DNA of 64,000 nt, taken from contig CH002896.1 of assembly GCA_000149265.1 (NCBI GenBank), forward strand, positions 198,686-262,685, in the 5' to 3' direction. Source of the DNA: Ciona savignyi (Eukaryota > Chordata > Ascidiacea > Phlebobranchia > Cionidae). The notes under the pieces are model-generated. The model was not told where the DNA came from and did no database searches. It worked only from the letters and a program-made list of their open reading frames with translations. This document shows, in pieces, positions 1 to 15,000 of this stretch (positions within the stretch are counted from its first letter, which is position 1; each line of letters begins with the position of its first letter). The position numbers were made by a program, and so were the translations under genes.

Positions 1-1878
1 GGAAATTTTCAGTTCTAATTTTATCCGAACGAGTTAGAGTGCTAAGTAACTTTTCCTTCCTGTAATTGTTATTCTGCCTCGCGCTGCTCGGCTAATGCGA
101 ATTTGGAGAACGCTTCCGAAATTGTGAGTCATAGATCACGCACGGTAAGCCTCTTTCGGGCCTCGGATGCAGTATGGAAGGAAATGAGTGTGGAAAAGAT
201 CGCTACTCGTTACCAAAATCTAAATAGTGCTTCCGGCTGAGGTGGTTTGAGAAAAGTATAAAAGAGCCGCTAGAAAAATGTTGAACCAAACCATTCGATA
301 CGAATATCAGAGATAACAGAACAAAGAAAGATTAAACAAACAGCGCCTCTTTTTTCGTGGTATATCAACCGAATAACCGAAATAGCGCCCGCGGGTAATG
401 CATGTCACTTCGTGTTTGTTTACTACAGTAATTTATGAAAGCTAACATTTTGAACGATTTTACTGCTGCGAAACTCATTTATAAATATTTTGAGAAACAA
501 TTTTCACATTGTAAATTAAATTTGAAACCAAAATGGGGGTGCACCTCGGTTTCAAAAATTTCACGGTCTCCTTACTGTATGCGGCACTACGATGATTTGT
601 TTGTTTATTACTCTTCGCGTAAATACTACAGATTTACCCTGGTTGTAGTATGCGCAAAAAAACGAAAATACAATCCATTTAAAAGAGAAAACAATGTTAA
701 CTTGGCGGATCTGATACGGTTCTAAAGGGATCAACCTGCTAATATCACAAATGTCTACGGTTGGTTTTGTTATTTTAATGACAAGCACTTAAGAATTGCA
801 AGTACAAGCATTTGAAAACACACATCACATGAAGTAAGCCTAATATTACTAATTTAAATACAGCAATGAGTTACAGCATACCACCATATATCAAAAAGTG
901 AGTAACTAATAAGAAAATCAGCTGGATGTAAAAACACGTTACAAATTTAGGTAAAAGAGTATGAAAAACACCACACAAAAGTAATTACAAGTAACAAATT
1001 ACGAATTGCACAATGTTAATTCTAGTGCTCTTCATAAAGTCAGTTCAATAAATGTGCAATGCTTAAGTCAACCTTTAGATTAAACATTACAGAAAATGTG
1101 TCACAATAAATAACTGTAAGAAATAGAACACTTTTAGTAAAATGTGCAGTAAATTAAATCGCATTAAATGCATATTAAGCGAATGTTATTGCCAGGAACA
1201 AAATTGGCGCACACGCACACATAAATTTAAAAAAAATAATAATTTGTGATTGAACAATTTAATATTTAGATGGCTCAACTAGATTGAACTGCTTTCAGGC
1301 TGTCCTAGGCAGTTGTTGACGTAATATAGGTTGGCCAAGAAAAGTATACAGTGCTAAAATGAATAAAAACTTTGGGTATATACACTTTTCTTAAAAAGAT
1401 ATTTGTCATATGGTCTTGAGCGTTTTTTAAAAAGTTAACCCACGAAAAACATGACCCATCTGAAAACACAAAACTTTTGTTTTTTGAACTGAAAAAAAAA
1501 AACGAAAAAATTATACTTCACTTTGACATTAACAATTGAATTTGGGTACACATTAAAATCCCTAAAACTTTAAACTAATTGAGTAGAATTTAGAATTCCC
1601 CAAAAAAATTTAAATTGTACATGTTTAATCATACAAAATAAAATATTCAATTTCAAACTAGCGCAAGCTTGTGCTGTAATTGTAATATCTGTGAAACCAT
1701 TTTGGAAACGTTCTAATTTAAATGTAATACCATTGTGTAAAAATTTAATTAATCAGAAAAATGAAAGAAAAAAAACAACTTAAAACTCAATCACAAGACC
1801 AAGGATAATGTCTCAACACTCAAGTCACAAAAAGGATAAATTTTATACAGCAACTGATGCAGTTATTTCACAGTTTGG
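1..1878. other. Intergenic DNA and 3' flank of the RhoGEF gene
   Basis: This stretch is AT-rich with no exon I can support. Its right part must hold the 3' untranslated region of the minus-strand RhoGEF gene, whose stop codon is at 1879-1881; an ATTAAA-type signal on the minus strand lies near 1743-1748. A TATA-like TATAAAAG occurs on the plus strand near 257, followed by a 96-codon open frame at 435-725 with no recognisable domain, so a small orphan gene cannot be excluded but is not claimed. Confidence 0.5.
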
Positions 1879-3036
1879 TCACACCACTTTCCAGCATAAT
1901 ATTGTAGCCGCTTGATGGTCGCTGTCGAGCTGGTCGCTTGGCGGTTTCGCAGATTTTAAGTAGAAACGCTGGTACCCCTCACCACATGCGATTATGACAG
2001 GACAATCACGTGTTGACGATTTATTCCAGTGGATAAATGCAGACTATAAATAATAAGACAATATTATAAGATTTTTACTCTGTTAAATGTAATAGTTAAC
2101 TGAATTACACACACAGGTCCTTCATAACATACAGGCTATTTGTGAGGTAGGGTGGTTTATTCGTAGACTTCAAGCTATCAATTAAAAGCTAATGAATTGA
2201 AACCAGTTGATAGCTAATTGGTTGTGGCATGGTGCATAGCACTTAGCTGATGTTACCAGATATTTAATGGGTTAAACAAAACTGTAGCAATATCACTATA
2301 ATATAACAAACTGAAATAGCCTTGTACTTTAACAAATGCTGTCAAATTATGTGTCTATCCCCATGGTATATATACACAACACAGACAGCTGGATGTATTT
2401 ATACCCTACATAGCCGGGAAAGGTTTCAGACTGCAATCAACTAGGAACTTTACAAATGAATTAGACAGAGTATCCCATGTTACTGTCGGGTTAGTAAAGT
2501 TTTCAAAGTCAGCATTTGCTAACCCTCCAGATACCAATGGTGGAGTACTTACGAAAGGCACAAGCGACCAATTTCGAACCTGTAAACCTTCGACTAAAAC
2601 AAAACGCACTAATCCACCAAGCTAAATGGTAGGACAATGTCTTAAACTTTATTGAGGTTTATCTTAAAATTTAAATCCACTGGACCAAGGCAAGGGTTCG
2701 TCAAACACAGTGCCCAATGACAAGGTGCAGAAAATGGTCAGGGAGAATACAGATCCTAGCTCCATCTGCTAAAGAAATTCGATCATAACCACAACACCAG
2801 TGGTCAAACAAACAAAAGCAATTTACAATCAAAAGCAATTTATCATACAGTTTACCTTTCTCGGACTCTGTATGGATTGCACCTCCATGTTCTCGTAGAT
2901 GGAGTCATCTTCCAACAACATATTGCTACCACTGCTCGTTTCGTGCAGGGATAGATTGGATGGTCGGGGCACAGGGGGTTCCCGGTGTTTTAACACCCTT
3001 GGGCTTAAATCCTCGTATGCCGAATCCAAATCAATC
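1879..3036 (-). other. ARHGEF10: RhoGEF exons 25-26: C-terminal tail and stop
   Basis: The exons are 3036-2856 and 2043-1879. Exon 25 contains [11 protein letters not shown], matching the acidic 'EDSTIYDLL' type segment of vertebrate ARHGEF10L. Exon 26 encodes [11 protein letters not shown] and ILCWKVV followed by TGA, matching the last propeller strands of the family. The 812-nt intron between them contains degraded SINE sequence. Confidence 0.85.
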
Positions 3037-6000
3037 CTTGGGTGGGATTATTTTAAATGCGTTTATTTAGGGTATTTTGGAAGTAGTGGGGTATACACAT
3101 GTTCACCCTTAAGGGGGGGATGTGGTGTAATAAAAACCTTAAAATATAAAAACCATCAATTGTGACCAAAAAAAAATAAAAAAAATATTAATAATACTTT
3201 ATAGAAAAATAATAAAATAACTAAATAGGGATACTAGGATAGGATGGGATAGGATATTCATCTTTATACCCGTGAATGGGAAAACCAAGCGGGTTAACAC
3301 ACATGCAATCATCAGATCACCTCGCGCCCATCGTCGGGTTACCGGAGCTATTGCAGTGTGTTGTATATGATAGACACGTTCCTTCAATTTGGTAGAACCC
3401 ATTAATCCGCTAGGTTTAGGCAATGTCCGTAAAGTGCCTTGCCCAAGGACACAACCGACTAGCTAGCGACCAGTTTCGCACCTGCAACCTTTCGATTGAA
3501 AGGCGACGCACTTAACCGTTAGACCAACGGGCCGGATAAAGTGGTACAAAATATGATATTTTATCATAGTTAAATTTACACAGGATGGCTTAGAGCGTTT
3601 AAATCGCTTGGATCAAGCGTTTAGAACCCTAAGCCTACCCTAACCCTCCAAGTCATCCTGTAGTAATTAAAGGTACCGAAATAATAAAAATGTTACAGCA
3701 TTAAAACATGAAAACTATAGAAATAATGAAATGTTACAGCATTAAAATATATGAAAACGTTATCAAATCCACTTTGATAATAGTTGTTTGAAAACTTTGT
3801 ACCCACTCGCTTCGTGACACTGAAGATCTCATCGACTGATCATCGTCGCGCTCCGGGATGGGAGGAGGTTGCTCCTCGTTGAATGAAAGGTAATCGGGGA
3901 CAGGTTCGATGTCGGGAAGGTGGAGGGTCGGGGGAAGCTCAGGGGCGAAGAGGAAATTGAGGGGTCCGCAAATACCATGGTGGCACACTTTGCATGGGCC
4001 TGGTGTGGAAGGATAATTAGGAGAGGATACTTACATTTATATTTGTGTGCGTGACAACGGTGGGCGTTTTAACTTGGATAGGAATAAGGGGGGAAATTTA
4101 ACGTAAGATATGAACAAGGGGCATTGTGGCTATGGTGGACGAATAAAACTAAATGTAGTGATGAGAAAACATAAAGACAAATGTGTTTTTTTGAAAATTT
4201 GCAGAGTAGCTTAATCTAAGGTTCATTAAGCTAACCAATTTCAAAAACCGTAAACCGTTTACTTTATGTTGTTTAAGAATAGTTTAAGATTATTTTGGAG
4301 GTGGTGAAAATAAAATGGGAATTAGAGTAAACGTATTCTTTAAAAAGGTAAAAGAAAGACATGTAGTATTCTTCTTATTTTACCAGTACTCCAGTAGAAG
4401 TATGCTTTTAAGTAGCTTTCCCCCAGAAAGTTTAGAAATAGTTATACTGACGTCTGCGCGAGAAACGTAAATCTTACCTGTTATTTTTGGCACAGAACCT
4501 GGTAACTTAGGCAGAGGCATAACCAACAGGAGACCATTGCTAGTTCCAGCTAGTAACTGGGAGTTGCCGCTGACTAAACTTGTGATTTTGCACTTTTCGG
4601 TGTTCAGCGCTGGTTCTACCTCTAAAATAGAGGAATAGCAAGGTAGTTTGTTATTTTCGGCAAATAGAATTTTAAAGAACACCCTGATCTTAATTGTGTG
4701 TAATGACATTTACTGTTTAAAATTGAGCATTGCAATTGCGATTGAATGGGTTTGAAAAACTAAAGACCAATGAACATTGCCTTGAATGGAGTCAAATTTT
4801 CAAAATTACGGTAATTTCACATATTAAACACATTGTCAGTGAGAGGGTGTAAAATATCAAATTTTGGTGTACTGAAACAAACCATGGCCAAAATAGCTTG
4901 TAAAAATTATTTTAGGAATAATTTTGGACAAAAATAAAATTGTTTCTGAAACTATAAATTATTAGTAGTGGATTTAAAAATGCTATTAAATGGTTTAATA
5001 CTACTACCCAGGCTAACACAGCATTCAAAATACCTTACATTACATTAGTATAGACGGTTCCACGGTAGCCCCGGGACTGGGAATTTAGGCCATAGACGGC
5101 CTGAGCTAACATATATCTGGGATATGGCGGTAAAGTCGGCCAGAATCCCAAAGAAAGCTGACTAAATGTTTGACCAGGATAGATACAAGATCATTAGATT
5201 TAAACTACCTTGTGAGAAGTCCCGTATAACTCTGGACAGGTTGATCTCCTGCAAGCGATCCAGAGAGTCCAAGTGGTAAAGGTTAAGGTTGCACGCGTCG
5301 CAAAACGTCACCCACAACCCTGTCCCGACCCTTGTAACAAGGTTTACCACCAGCTGTTCACCCTCCATCACAAGACTTCGGGAACTGTGGGGTGGGGGGG
5401 GATTAAGTTTGAAATTTGTTTCGAAATTTTTTATTCGAAATTATTGATTCTAGAATAGTTTTAAAAAAACATACTTATTCAGATAAAGACATTTTTAGTT
5501 GAATTTATTTAAAGTTGATTAAATGAAATTATTGTAAACAATAAAAAACGAATCCCCCCCAATATACCGTAAACTTTAACTCACATTTTGATATAATGTT
5601 ATGGGAGTCACGTTTGTTCAAATTTAAAATTTTTACTTTAGTACCGTTTATTACCAATAACAAAACAGTCCTTATCGTTGTTAAAAATTGATATATCGCA
5701 ACAAACACAAAAAACTTAATGCGTTACCTCTCAGGTTTGAAGGTTTCCATGTCAATAGTAACAACATGGTTCCCTGAGCAGCCCCACAACTTGCCTTGTA
5801 TTGGAGACAAGCAAGATAGAGGACCAGTGCCTGCTACTATGGATGAGACGTAGCTCAGATCATTCGTACCTGAATGTATGGAAATTATACGTCAGTATCA
5901 CAGAGGGGAGGCATAATGCGCTAATGAACTGGGATTCGTCACATGCCCACAGTGAGGTTATCGAATTTATATTGTGTTGAATAAGTTGCACGATGCCTTT

Positions 6001-9000
6001 TTATAATTGGGTTTAGGAAAATGCAGGTTCCTTTTTCCCTATGATATCTTATAGCACATTATGTTGGACGTAAAACTAAACAAAGTAATGAAAACTTCTA
6101 AGTCTTCAAAAATTCTTAAAATCTAGTCTTTAAATTGCAAAAATATTTGTTCCTACAGCATAAGTAGCGCTCCACAAATATGCAACAATAATAACTGATA
6201 AAGATGTATAACAAATAAAGATTTACAACTGATAAAGATGTACAAATTATGTTACCTTTGGTTCTCGTGTACATGGTGAGTGTGCCATCTAACAGACCAA
6301 CATACAAATTGTTCTCAAATGCCTTCATTATCATGACAGTTGACATGGTCGGCATGATCACTTCGTTTATCTTCTTGTAGTTGCCCTCTGACGAGTATTC
6401 CAACAAACTAGGAGGAAAATTTAGTAAAAATTCATTTCTGCAAAATTACTCCTTTAGAATTCGTTCTACTTGTTAATTCTTGGCGATACAAGCACGGGTA
6501 AAAATTAAAATATCCTTAGAATACCAAGTGACCTCATTTAAAAAAAGTAATTGCTTTTCATATTACATTGTTTAAAAATAGTTTTTTAATTTTTCTAATA
6601 GAGCAGCAGGGTTTAACTACTTTTTACTTAGGGCCATTTGATCATAAGAAACTGCGGGCCGTATGCGACCTGTAGGAAGACCACGCTGTAATAGAGTATG
6701 CTATTACTTGGGTACCGCTGGTGGGATTTTTCACCCTATAAAAATTAAAAAAATTCGCTGTATGTATGGTGACTTGGATAGTTCCATCTTTTCGCCTGAG
6801 AATCCAAATTTAACAAACTCACCATCCGGATTCCATGCCCAACCAGACAGAATGCATCGAATTATTTGGATTCCAATGCTCCATGCACTGGACCGAGCTT
6901 TCAACCTGTGCAGATGTATGGGATGAGTTGGGAATAAACAACAATGCTGGAAAAAACGGAGCACAGCAAAAAAATCTTTCATTTGTGGGAATTCCACACA
7001 TTAGACCATTTTAAAAACTTTTTTTTTTTTAATAATGTGGATGAAATAACAATACGAATTAAACACTTTTTTTAAAAAAACTTAAAACCTTAAATAATTT
7101 TTATTAGCAGAGTTACAAAGGGGGATGTTTTAAAAACGGCAAGACAGCAAATGTCCAACCAACATAGGCATAACAACGAACAATGCATGTACAGAAATAA
7201 AATGGCTGCAGCACATTACAAACACACTGACCTGCATGACATGAACCTTTTCAACTCGATCGTCTGTTATATAATAGACGCTGACCACTGCAAGCACTGT
7301 GCTTGCCGAGCATGACAGCCATAACAAGGTGACATGAGGTGCTGGCATGAATGCATACGCACATTGAACCTATAGATGTAATAATGCGGTTGAAAAGGTA
7401 TTTAAGACAAAATAAAGGTAAAGTCGGTCAGAACTGCGGCCGGCAGCGAAAAGGTTGTTGGATCGAAACACGCCACTGGCTTGAAGGTTGTACCCTTTGG
7501 CAAAGCAATTCATCTAAACTTAGTGGATTCATAGGTTCAAAGAAAAAAATGTAAAATTGTCCACCTAACATGTTGTAATAATTCTGGTATTGCAAAGCTG
7601 AAAGGCCATCTGATTATTCAAATTATGTGTTTTACCAACCAATGAAAGAAATAGGGATAATTCATCCCAAGTTCAGAAAACAGAAGCGAATTTATTTGAA
7701 TATTGTGATAAAAAATCTGTTTTTTCATTGATTATCGTCATCAGTTATGGATATAAATAAATTTTCTATTTTCGTATTTAAATTAAACGATTTATTGTAA
7801 GTCTGACAATGACTAATGGTAATGCCCCCTCGAAAAAGTCAGAAAGGTTTGTTTGCGAGATATGGTTGTATTCACCTGAAACTCATTGTATGAGGTGTGG
7901 GCAGATAAACATCTTAGAAATAATGGAGGCTTCCAAAGTGCATCTTTATCGGAGGAATTTGCAATAAACCAGCTGTCAAGGTTTGATGGTTCTGTTAGAA
8001 AAAAATTGATGGTAAATTTCGAGCTACAGGTAAGGTTGATGGCGTGGAACACATGCAACATATGCTGCCTGGCTCTTTCGCTGAATAGAAAGTTTAGCGG
8101 TCTTCTGACAGCTGAAAGGTGGTCTGCCAGCTAAAGAAGTCCAAAACAGCCACTGGCTATAGGGATGTTCCCTTGAAAAAAGCACTTAGCAGACATACCT
8201 GAAACCAGTAAAATATTAAGGTTAAACTAGGACTGTTTAAACCATATACAAGATATAAGGCATAGCAATACCTATTACCATACACTAACTGTGAGTTAAT
8301 TTAACAATTGCACCAGACTTTGCAGTACATTCTTTGTAATTTATATTTAAAATACAAATTGGTCATTGTTATCACCATTAGCAAGTTTCGCTTTTGATAT
8401 CGCGTCCAACCAATCATCCTTCTGTGATGTGTACGGCAGGTTTAGGGTTCTCGTCACCTTTTCTAACCTGAAAAAAAATTGGTGAATTTGTACCTCGCAC
8501 ATGGTAAATTAGGGAAGATTTTAAACAGCTGATAATCCCACAACACAATCATCTGTGGGGTAAATTCGGAAAAAATAATTTTGAATCATTATTTATTTCA
8601 ATGGAATTTTAACACTATTATAAAACATAACAATTCAGTTCAAGTAAGTTTTTTGTTTCTCTGTTACATATACAAAATAAAACCTTTTTCCTTAAATTTA
8701 CATAATAGGTAAGATGGCAAAACGATATCTGTTAAAACACTTTGATTAGCAAAGGCAAAAATGGCCGCCAAACCTACAGATTAACTCTCAAAATTTGTAA
8801 ATTAAAAAAGTTATTTAAATTAAAACTATTAAACCAATGCCTCGCAGATTATGATGTGTTAAAGATGGCCATCCTAACGAGCTGAGATCTGGCTTACTTT
8901 CCGGGAAATTGCACAGTTATACTGGAGTCATCGGGTTGCCTCGCCATCTGCTCAGCTTGTCGGATTCGAATCTCGAGGTCGGATATACATTTGTCCACAA

Positions 9001-12000
9001 CCGGCTGCGATAAGCCATCGTGTGGCAGCTGGAGGTTCTCGATATGTCGCGCTGGGTGAAATAAGGTAGATTAAGGGTTATTGGACATACATATTTATCA
9101 TCTTAGAGTGCAAATTGCAGGCGCTATATTACATGTAATTAGATTATCTTGTACCAACAGTTGGGTTATCAGAATTATTAGTGTTGTGAACTAGCAGAAA
9201 ATGCAAACATTACATAGATATGTATGCCAGAAGGGAAACACAAAGACGATCAGTCTAAAATTTTAGGTTTGGCACCCAATTTTTGTCTTATGGTTGTAGG
9301 AATCCAACCTAGCAATGCCTAAGTACCAACACAAACGATATGATATGAACAAATTCTCGTCTCACCTATCTTTTGGAGCAGAATGAAGTCAGCGTGCAGA
9401 GTCTCACGCTTGACCTCGGTGGGAGTCTGTGGTGATCCGTCGCTCACATCAATCACATCCAAGTATTCTCTCCACCTCAACTTGAACATGTCCTTGCTTG
9501 TGCCACCGCTACGATGGTATTGTCGTCTGTGGAAAGAAGGTAAGTTATAATTGACCTTACACACACAGCAATAATATATTTAAGAGTGTTAATGTTTTCC
9601 ACTTTAGAGAGTCTTATTTGAGAATGATACTGTATTCCACTTTAGCTACCTGCCAATGGACCTATATCTACTAATTATCAAACATACCACTACAGTACTA
9701 CCTTTATAAACTTATAAGTTTTCTATTTTAAAGAAATTTAATACAATAAACACTAAACAAAACACACTGCGCCTGCATGTATTTTCCGGAATGGTATAGA
9801 AGAACCTGATTCTGGTGAAGTTATAATGATACTAGACTTTATAAAGCTGGGGATACCAGAAAAATACATACTTAATTTTAAAAATAAACCCCAGGTGGCC
9901 TAACTTGAACTAAACTCCTGCTTTATAAAACTTAAGTAATTACTTGAACCTACAAGCAAATTTTAAATATGAGGCCCTTTTGCACCACTGGCCAAACAAC
10001 ATTTTCTTCATTGCTTCAACTTTAAAGGTAAGGTGTGCTTATACTGACAATGATAACACACCTGTTAGTGATGGAGCAGCATATCAGCATGTCGTTGGTG
10101 AGGACTAGAAATCCATCTTTGACTCGTTCCAACAAACCATCCACATTAAGCTCACATTCCCGCATCTCCCCTGTTGTGAGTTGGATGAGGTTTGATGCAT
10201 GTTAGGCCAAGTTAACCGATTAGCTGGGTGGATTAGTGCAACGCCTCTAGCAGAAGAGTTGCAGGTTTGAAACTGGTCGCTGGATAATCGGTTGTGTCAT
10301 TGGGAAAGTCACTTAACTGACATTGCCTGAAACAAGCGAATTAATGGGTTCTACAAAATTAAAGGAACTTATCTATCACACACAAGACACTGTAATAGAT
10401 ACAATAATCCGATGGTTGGCACAGATAATCTGACGATTCTCTTTCACGTGGATAAACATGAATATACTATTATTTACTAGAAAAAAATTAGATCGCAAAA
10501 ATTAGATGAGAAATTATTTGATAATTACTCAAACATTTCAGCTGTTGTGACAACCATTTTCAATGTGACTGAAGATAACATAGTAACAGTTTGAATATTT
10601 GGCAACTTCACTTTCTATGAACAAAGCAATAAAACTGACCTTGTTTTATAAGTTTTCTCACACGGCCATCTTTGGTGTGTGGTTGCAACTTTAAGTTGCT
10701 GTTTTCCAACAGATTGCGCAGGTGGGCGCTGTCCTCATCCTCGGCCTTGTACTGGTTCAACCTCTCGGCCAATATCTCAAGCTCTGTAAGCGCGAGTTGC
10801 AGGGGGATTTTGTCGCTATGATTGTCGGGCGTTCGTTTCAATAGATCCTGTGGGAACACAGAAAACAAAACCGAGTAAAAATGGTTTACTCAAAGAATTG
10901 GTAAAAGAATATCAAAGGAGTCTACAGAATTTCGGCTTCGGCAGACAGTCTAGTAACAAGCCAGCAAGTGGAACTTGATATCAAATATTTAAACAACAAA
11001 AACAAGCAAGTTTGGCATTACAATGCTCTTATGAAACCCTGGATAAATATCTTTGTTAATATTAGATATTTATACACGATCATAACACAAATGTTACACA
11101 TCCACATTCCTTACCTGAACGAGCATTATAAATTGCGGAAATCTCTGTACTGGCTTTAGCATCAACCCATAGAGGTTTAATCTTGTGACACTACTGGCTT
11201 GACGGTCGCGTAGGAAAGCTAAAAACTGGGGTTTGCGGACACAGGTTTTGCGGACGATGTCCATGGCGGAGTTGAAGTTGTTGATGTAATCGCTGTAACA
11301 CTCGAGGACCATGGATTTCGAGAACTGAAAAAGAGAAAGTGTACAATATGAGGGAGAACTCTCAGATAAACAATATTAAAACATATAAATCTATAGCATA
11401 AGACATTGTATGATAATTTAATAATTTAGGTGTCAGATAATAGTAGGATTAAATTGAATTTTAATGGACTCTTTAAATCTATTCTTCTAGTAAAATAGCA
11501 CAGCCCAAGTTAGAAGTTATAACCTTAACCTTTTAAGAAAAAGTCCTGCTAATTCTATTGAATAAATATGTATTTTGAAGGATTTGGGTTATTGGATATG
11601 TTGAAATTATACATGCTTTATGTCAGTTCAAATAAAAAAAGAAAGGTATCACATATTTATAATAAAACAAAATGCACTACAAAAAGTGTTCATCAATATT
11701 GTTGCAGCTAAAGTTAAAATAAACTCACAGAAGCAACAAAAGTCCTTCCAATACATTCGTGTTGATCCCAATCAGCCACGGTGGCCGACAGTGCGATCTG
11801 GAAAAGTTTATGACACTGCAGGATGTTGGAGACCTTGTAGAATATCTTCTCCACAAGATCAGCTCCTATGATAGCTGGCTTGTTCTCGAGCAACGCTTGT
11901 CTGAAAACAGAGTTGCGTTAAGAATCAAGAATCATTTATTTGTTTGGTCAAAAATATGTGCAAACAACAATGGATTAGAACACATAAATTCGAATTCATA

Positions 12001-15000
12001 TAAATATTTAAGACCAGGAGGCAACGAAACGACCGTACGGTCAACAAGTCAATTGCCCCCCTGTAAGTGGATGGTTTTGGGTGCGGATGATACCACACTC
12101 ATGAAGTACAAGCTCACATCTTAACATTCCAGTCATTAGTGGATGCATATTGGGTTTATGTGCAAAGCAACATTTAAAATTGATCAACAAATATTGGATT
12201 TATTTGAACAAACACTGCAATGCCTAGAGAGACCCGACAATGAGCACATGGTATATTGATGACCATATAAACTGATGAAACAAGAATGGGTAAAAGCCAG
12301 ACAGAAAGGACATACTGAGCACATTTCAATCTGATCTCTTAACCTATTTGATACAGGATCACTAACAAAAAAAAATAAAGAAAAAAACAAAAACAGTATG
12401 AGCGATTAAATGTAGTAAAATTATAAAAAAGATTATGTATTAATTTTTTATATGCATTGTCCACTAGTTTTATTATTGCTTTTTAAGAACAAAAAAACAT
12501 TTACCACCATTTGGGTTAGCACTTTCTAAATTCATGTCAAATATTAAACACTACAATAGCTCACTTATCTTCAGTCAAGTGCTATACCAATTCGCCGTGT
12601 CATTATGCTCTTTATGGCCCGACACTACCACCGACAAATAGGGGTTCCCTCTTCCATTTAAACAACATATTATCAGTTTGTCTACTTTTTTCGAGATCAA
12701 AAAACAAAATTGTAACATAATGATTGCCATGCAGGTAACATATGACTTCATCCAAACCCCATTAACTTATGGCAACAAAACACAACAGACACCTGATAGC
12801 TGTTAAAATGAAAAGGGATTTGATTGTTACGTGAAATAAAATAATGTTGACGATGTGTTTCTTGTTTACCTGGAAATTTGAAGGAACATAGCATCCACAA
12901 TTCCATTGTGCTGTTGGAACTACAAGCTTAGATGTGTGAGATTATAAATTATTTATGATTTGTTTGGACATTTAAGATTGGTATTGTGAAAAAACAGATC
13001 AGATCATAAGAAATTGTAAAGAATATTGTTTCGCAGAACCTATAACCCTAAAATTTTACTTGCTTGTAGATTGTAGTTTAGCTGCCTATTATTAACCATG
13101 GTTAACTATTAAATTTACAATATTTAACATCTCCTATTAAATTTTAATCGTTTAACTATTTTTAACAACTCAGTTTTAGACAACTTTGTTCACATATAAG
13201 TGAAAGACACGGTTATCTGACATTATATACTGATCCATCGAACACATTGTAGTATGTGTCAGGTCTGTGCTATGTGGTAACAAAACAAAACCTTTTCCAC
13301 AGGTTTATTAAACACACAAGTTTATTATTCCATGGAGATAATATCTTACACCTTGATTTATAGTGTGTCTTATGAAAACAAATATCCGTGTATTTGACAA
13401 TAGGTTAATATTAAAATTGTTATTTAAAAAAGGTTGAAAACTTCCAAACCAGAAATTCTGTAATGCAACGGTGAGCACTTTAACCAGAGTCACTACAATA
13501 GGAAACATCTGTATCCGATATAGCTTTCGGTTTGCAAATTCTTCCTTATTACTGGGGTTGGACTGCATATGTTCTTTTTAACAGTAAAGTGCTTAATGTA
13601 AATGGCTAGTTAATAATGTTTACTAAAAACACTAAATGTTCTGACTAAATGTTCGCTAAAACAAAACCAATTAACAATTTAATTAATCGTTTTTTTCAAA
13701 TTAGAGTCAATTCGCACCGCTACTTAATGGAATAAGACATTTTACATTTAGAAGCTGTTTAAATATTTTTGTTTAGTTTCAAGTATGAACCTTTCCAGCT
13801 TACTTGTATTCCACCTCGAGCCGTTGGAGGGATTCGATGTAACCCTCCTCACTGGAGAGGATGGTGCCAACTATTCTTCGTCTCTTCAGCTGCGTCTCTG
13901 TGAGGTCATCAGGAATGGGCTCCGGCAGCCGCGGCAACGGGTGACGTTTCGACGAGATTTCAATATCAACAAACAAACTTGGCTCTGGATCAATCGCTTA
14001 ACCGAGATTTGGGTAATTAGAATTATAGAGCGAAGCTCGTTTTTAAAAATATAATATAGGATACTCATGTGACTGAGAAANNNNNNNNNNNNNNNNNNNN
14101 NNNNNNNNNNNNNNNNNNNNNNNNNNNNNNNNNNNNNNNNNNNNNNNNNNNNNNNNNNNNNNNNNNNNNNNNNNNNNNNNACAGGAGATTTAGCAGTTTA
14201 CTGTATAAAATATTGACGTACGTATATAAAACAATAAAAAAGATTTAACTACTCTATAAAATAACGAAATTAAAATGCAAAAGTCATGACAATTTCACAG
14301 TGCACGAATGAGAGTTTAATACGACAATGTGAGTTTAAAAAACACTGTTTATTATATAAACAAAAAATGATAATTTTGTTCGATAAAATAACATTAAATT
14401 TAAATAATGAATGAAATAGAACTTCCTGTTTAAGTCAAACAAGAAAAAAATTAAAAAATATATTATAAACCACTCTTACAAGTCTTGCTGGCCCTTTTCT
14501 TGAAGGAAGATTTTTCCCAAAATCTAAGTTTAGGGGCCTCTTTGTTTATATCTTTGCTGTTCTGAAATTAAAATGGAAATATTACTATGGCATTATATAC
14601 AATAAAAACCATGTTATAATGATTTTTTATAAGGGCCGCAGTTAAGAATTTTAAAACGGTGGGTACAATTTTCATTCTTGGCAGCTTTAACTTCATATCT
14701 ATGCACTTGACCAACTAAGTACAATATCCATTGTTTAAATACAGTGAGTACAGTAACCATACACATACCAACCTTTACCATGGTATATTTAGTACCAAGC
14801 ATAACTAAAAAGTTAAAAAGGCAGTTTAATATGCATGGCTCTACAGTGTTTTAGTTTAACAAAGCAGCCAATTTATGCAGAAAATTTTACATTTTAAGGG
14901 CTTACATCCAGCAGGTTAATCAACACTAGGGAAAACAACATAAGGGAAAACATTGTAATATTAATAGTTTCAAGACTTTGCTAATTTATTTAAAAAGTAA

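Noticed and set aside
2406-2609. Minus-strand frame near the 3' end of the RhoGEF gene as a possible exon
   Set aside because: It coincides with a SINE head fragment, and exons 25 and 26 join in phase without it.
7420-7530. Missing RhoGEF exon between propeller exons 17 and 18
   Set aside because: Moving the acceptor of exon 18 to the CTATAG at 7370 restores both phase and alignment, so no extra exon is needed; this stretch looks like an old SINE head.
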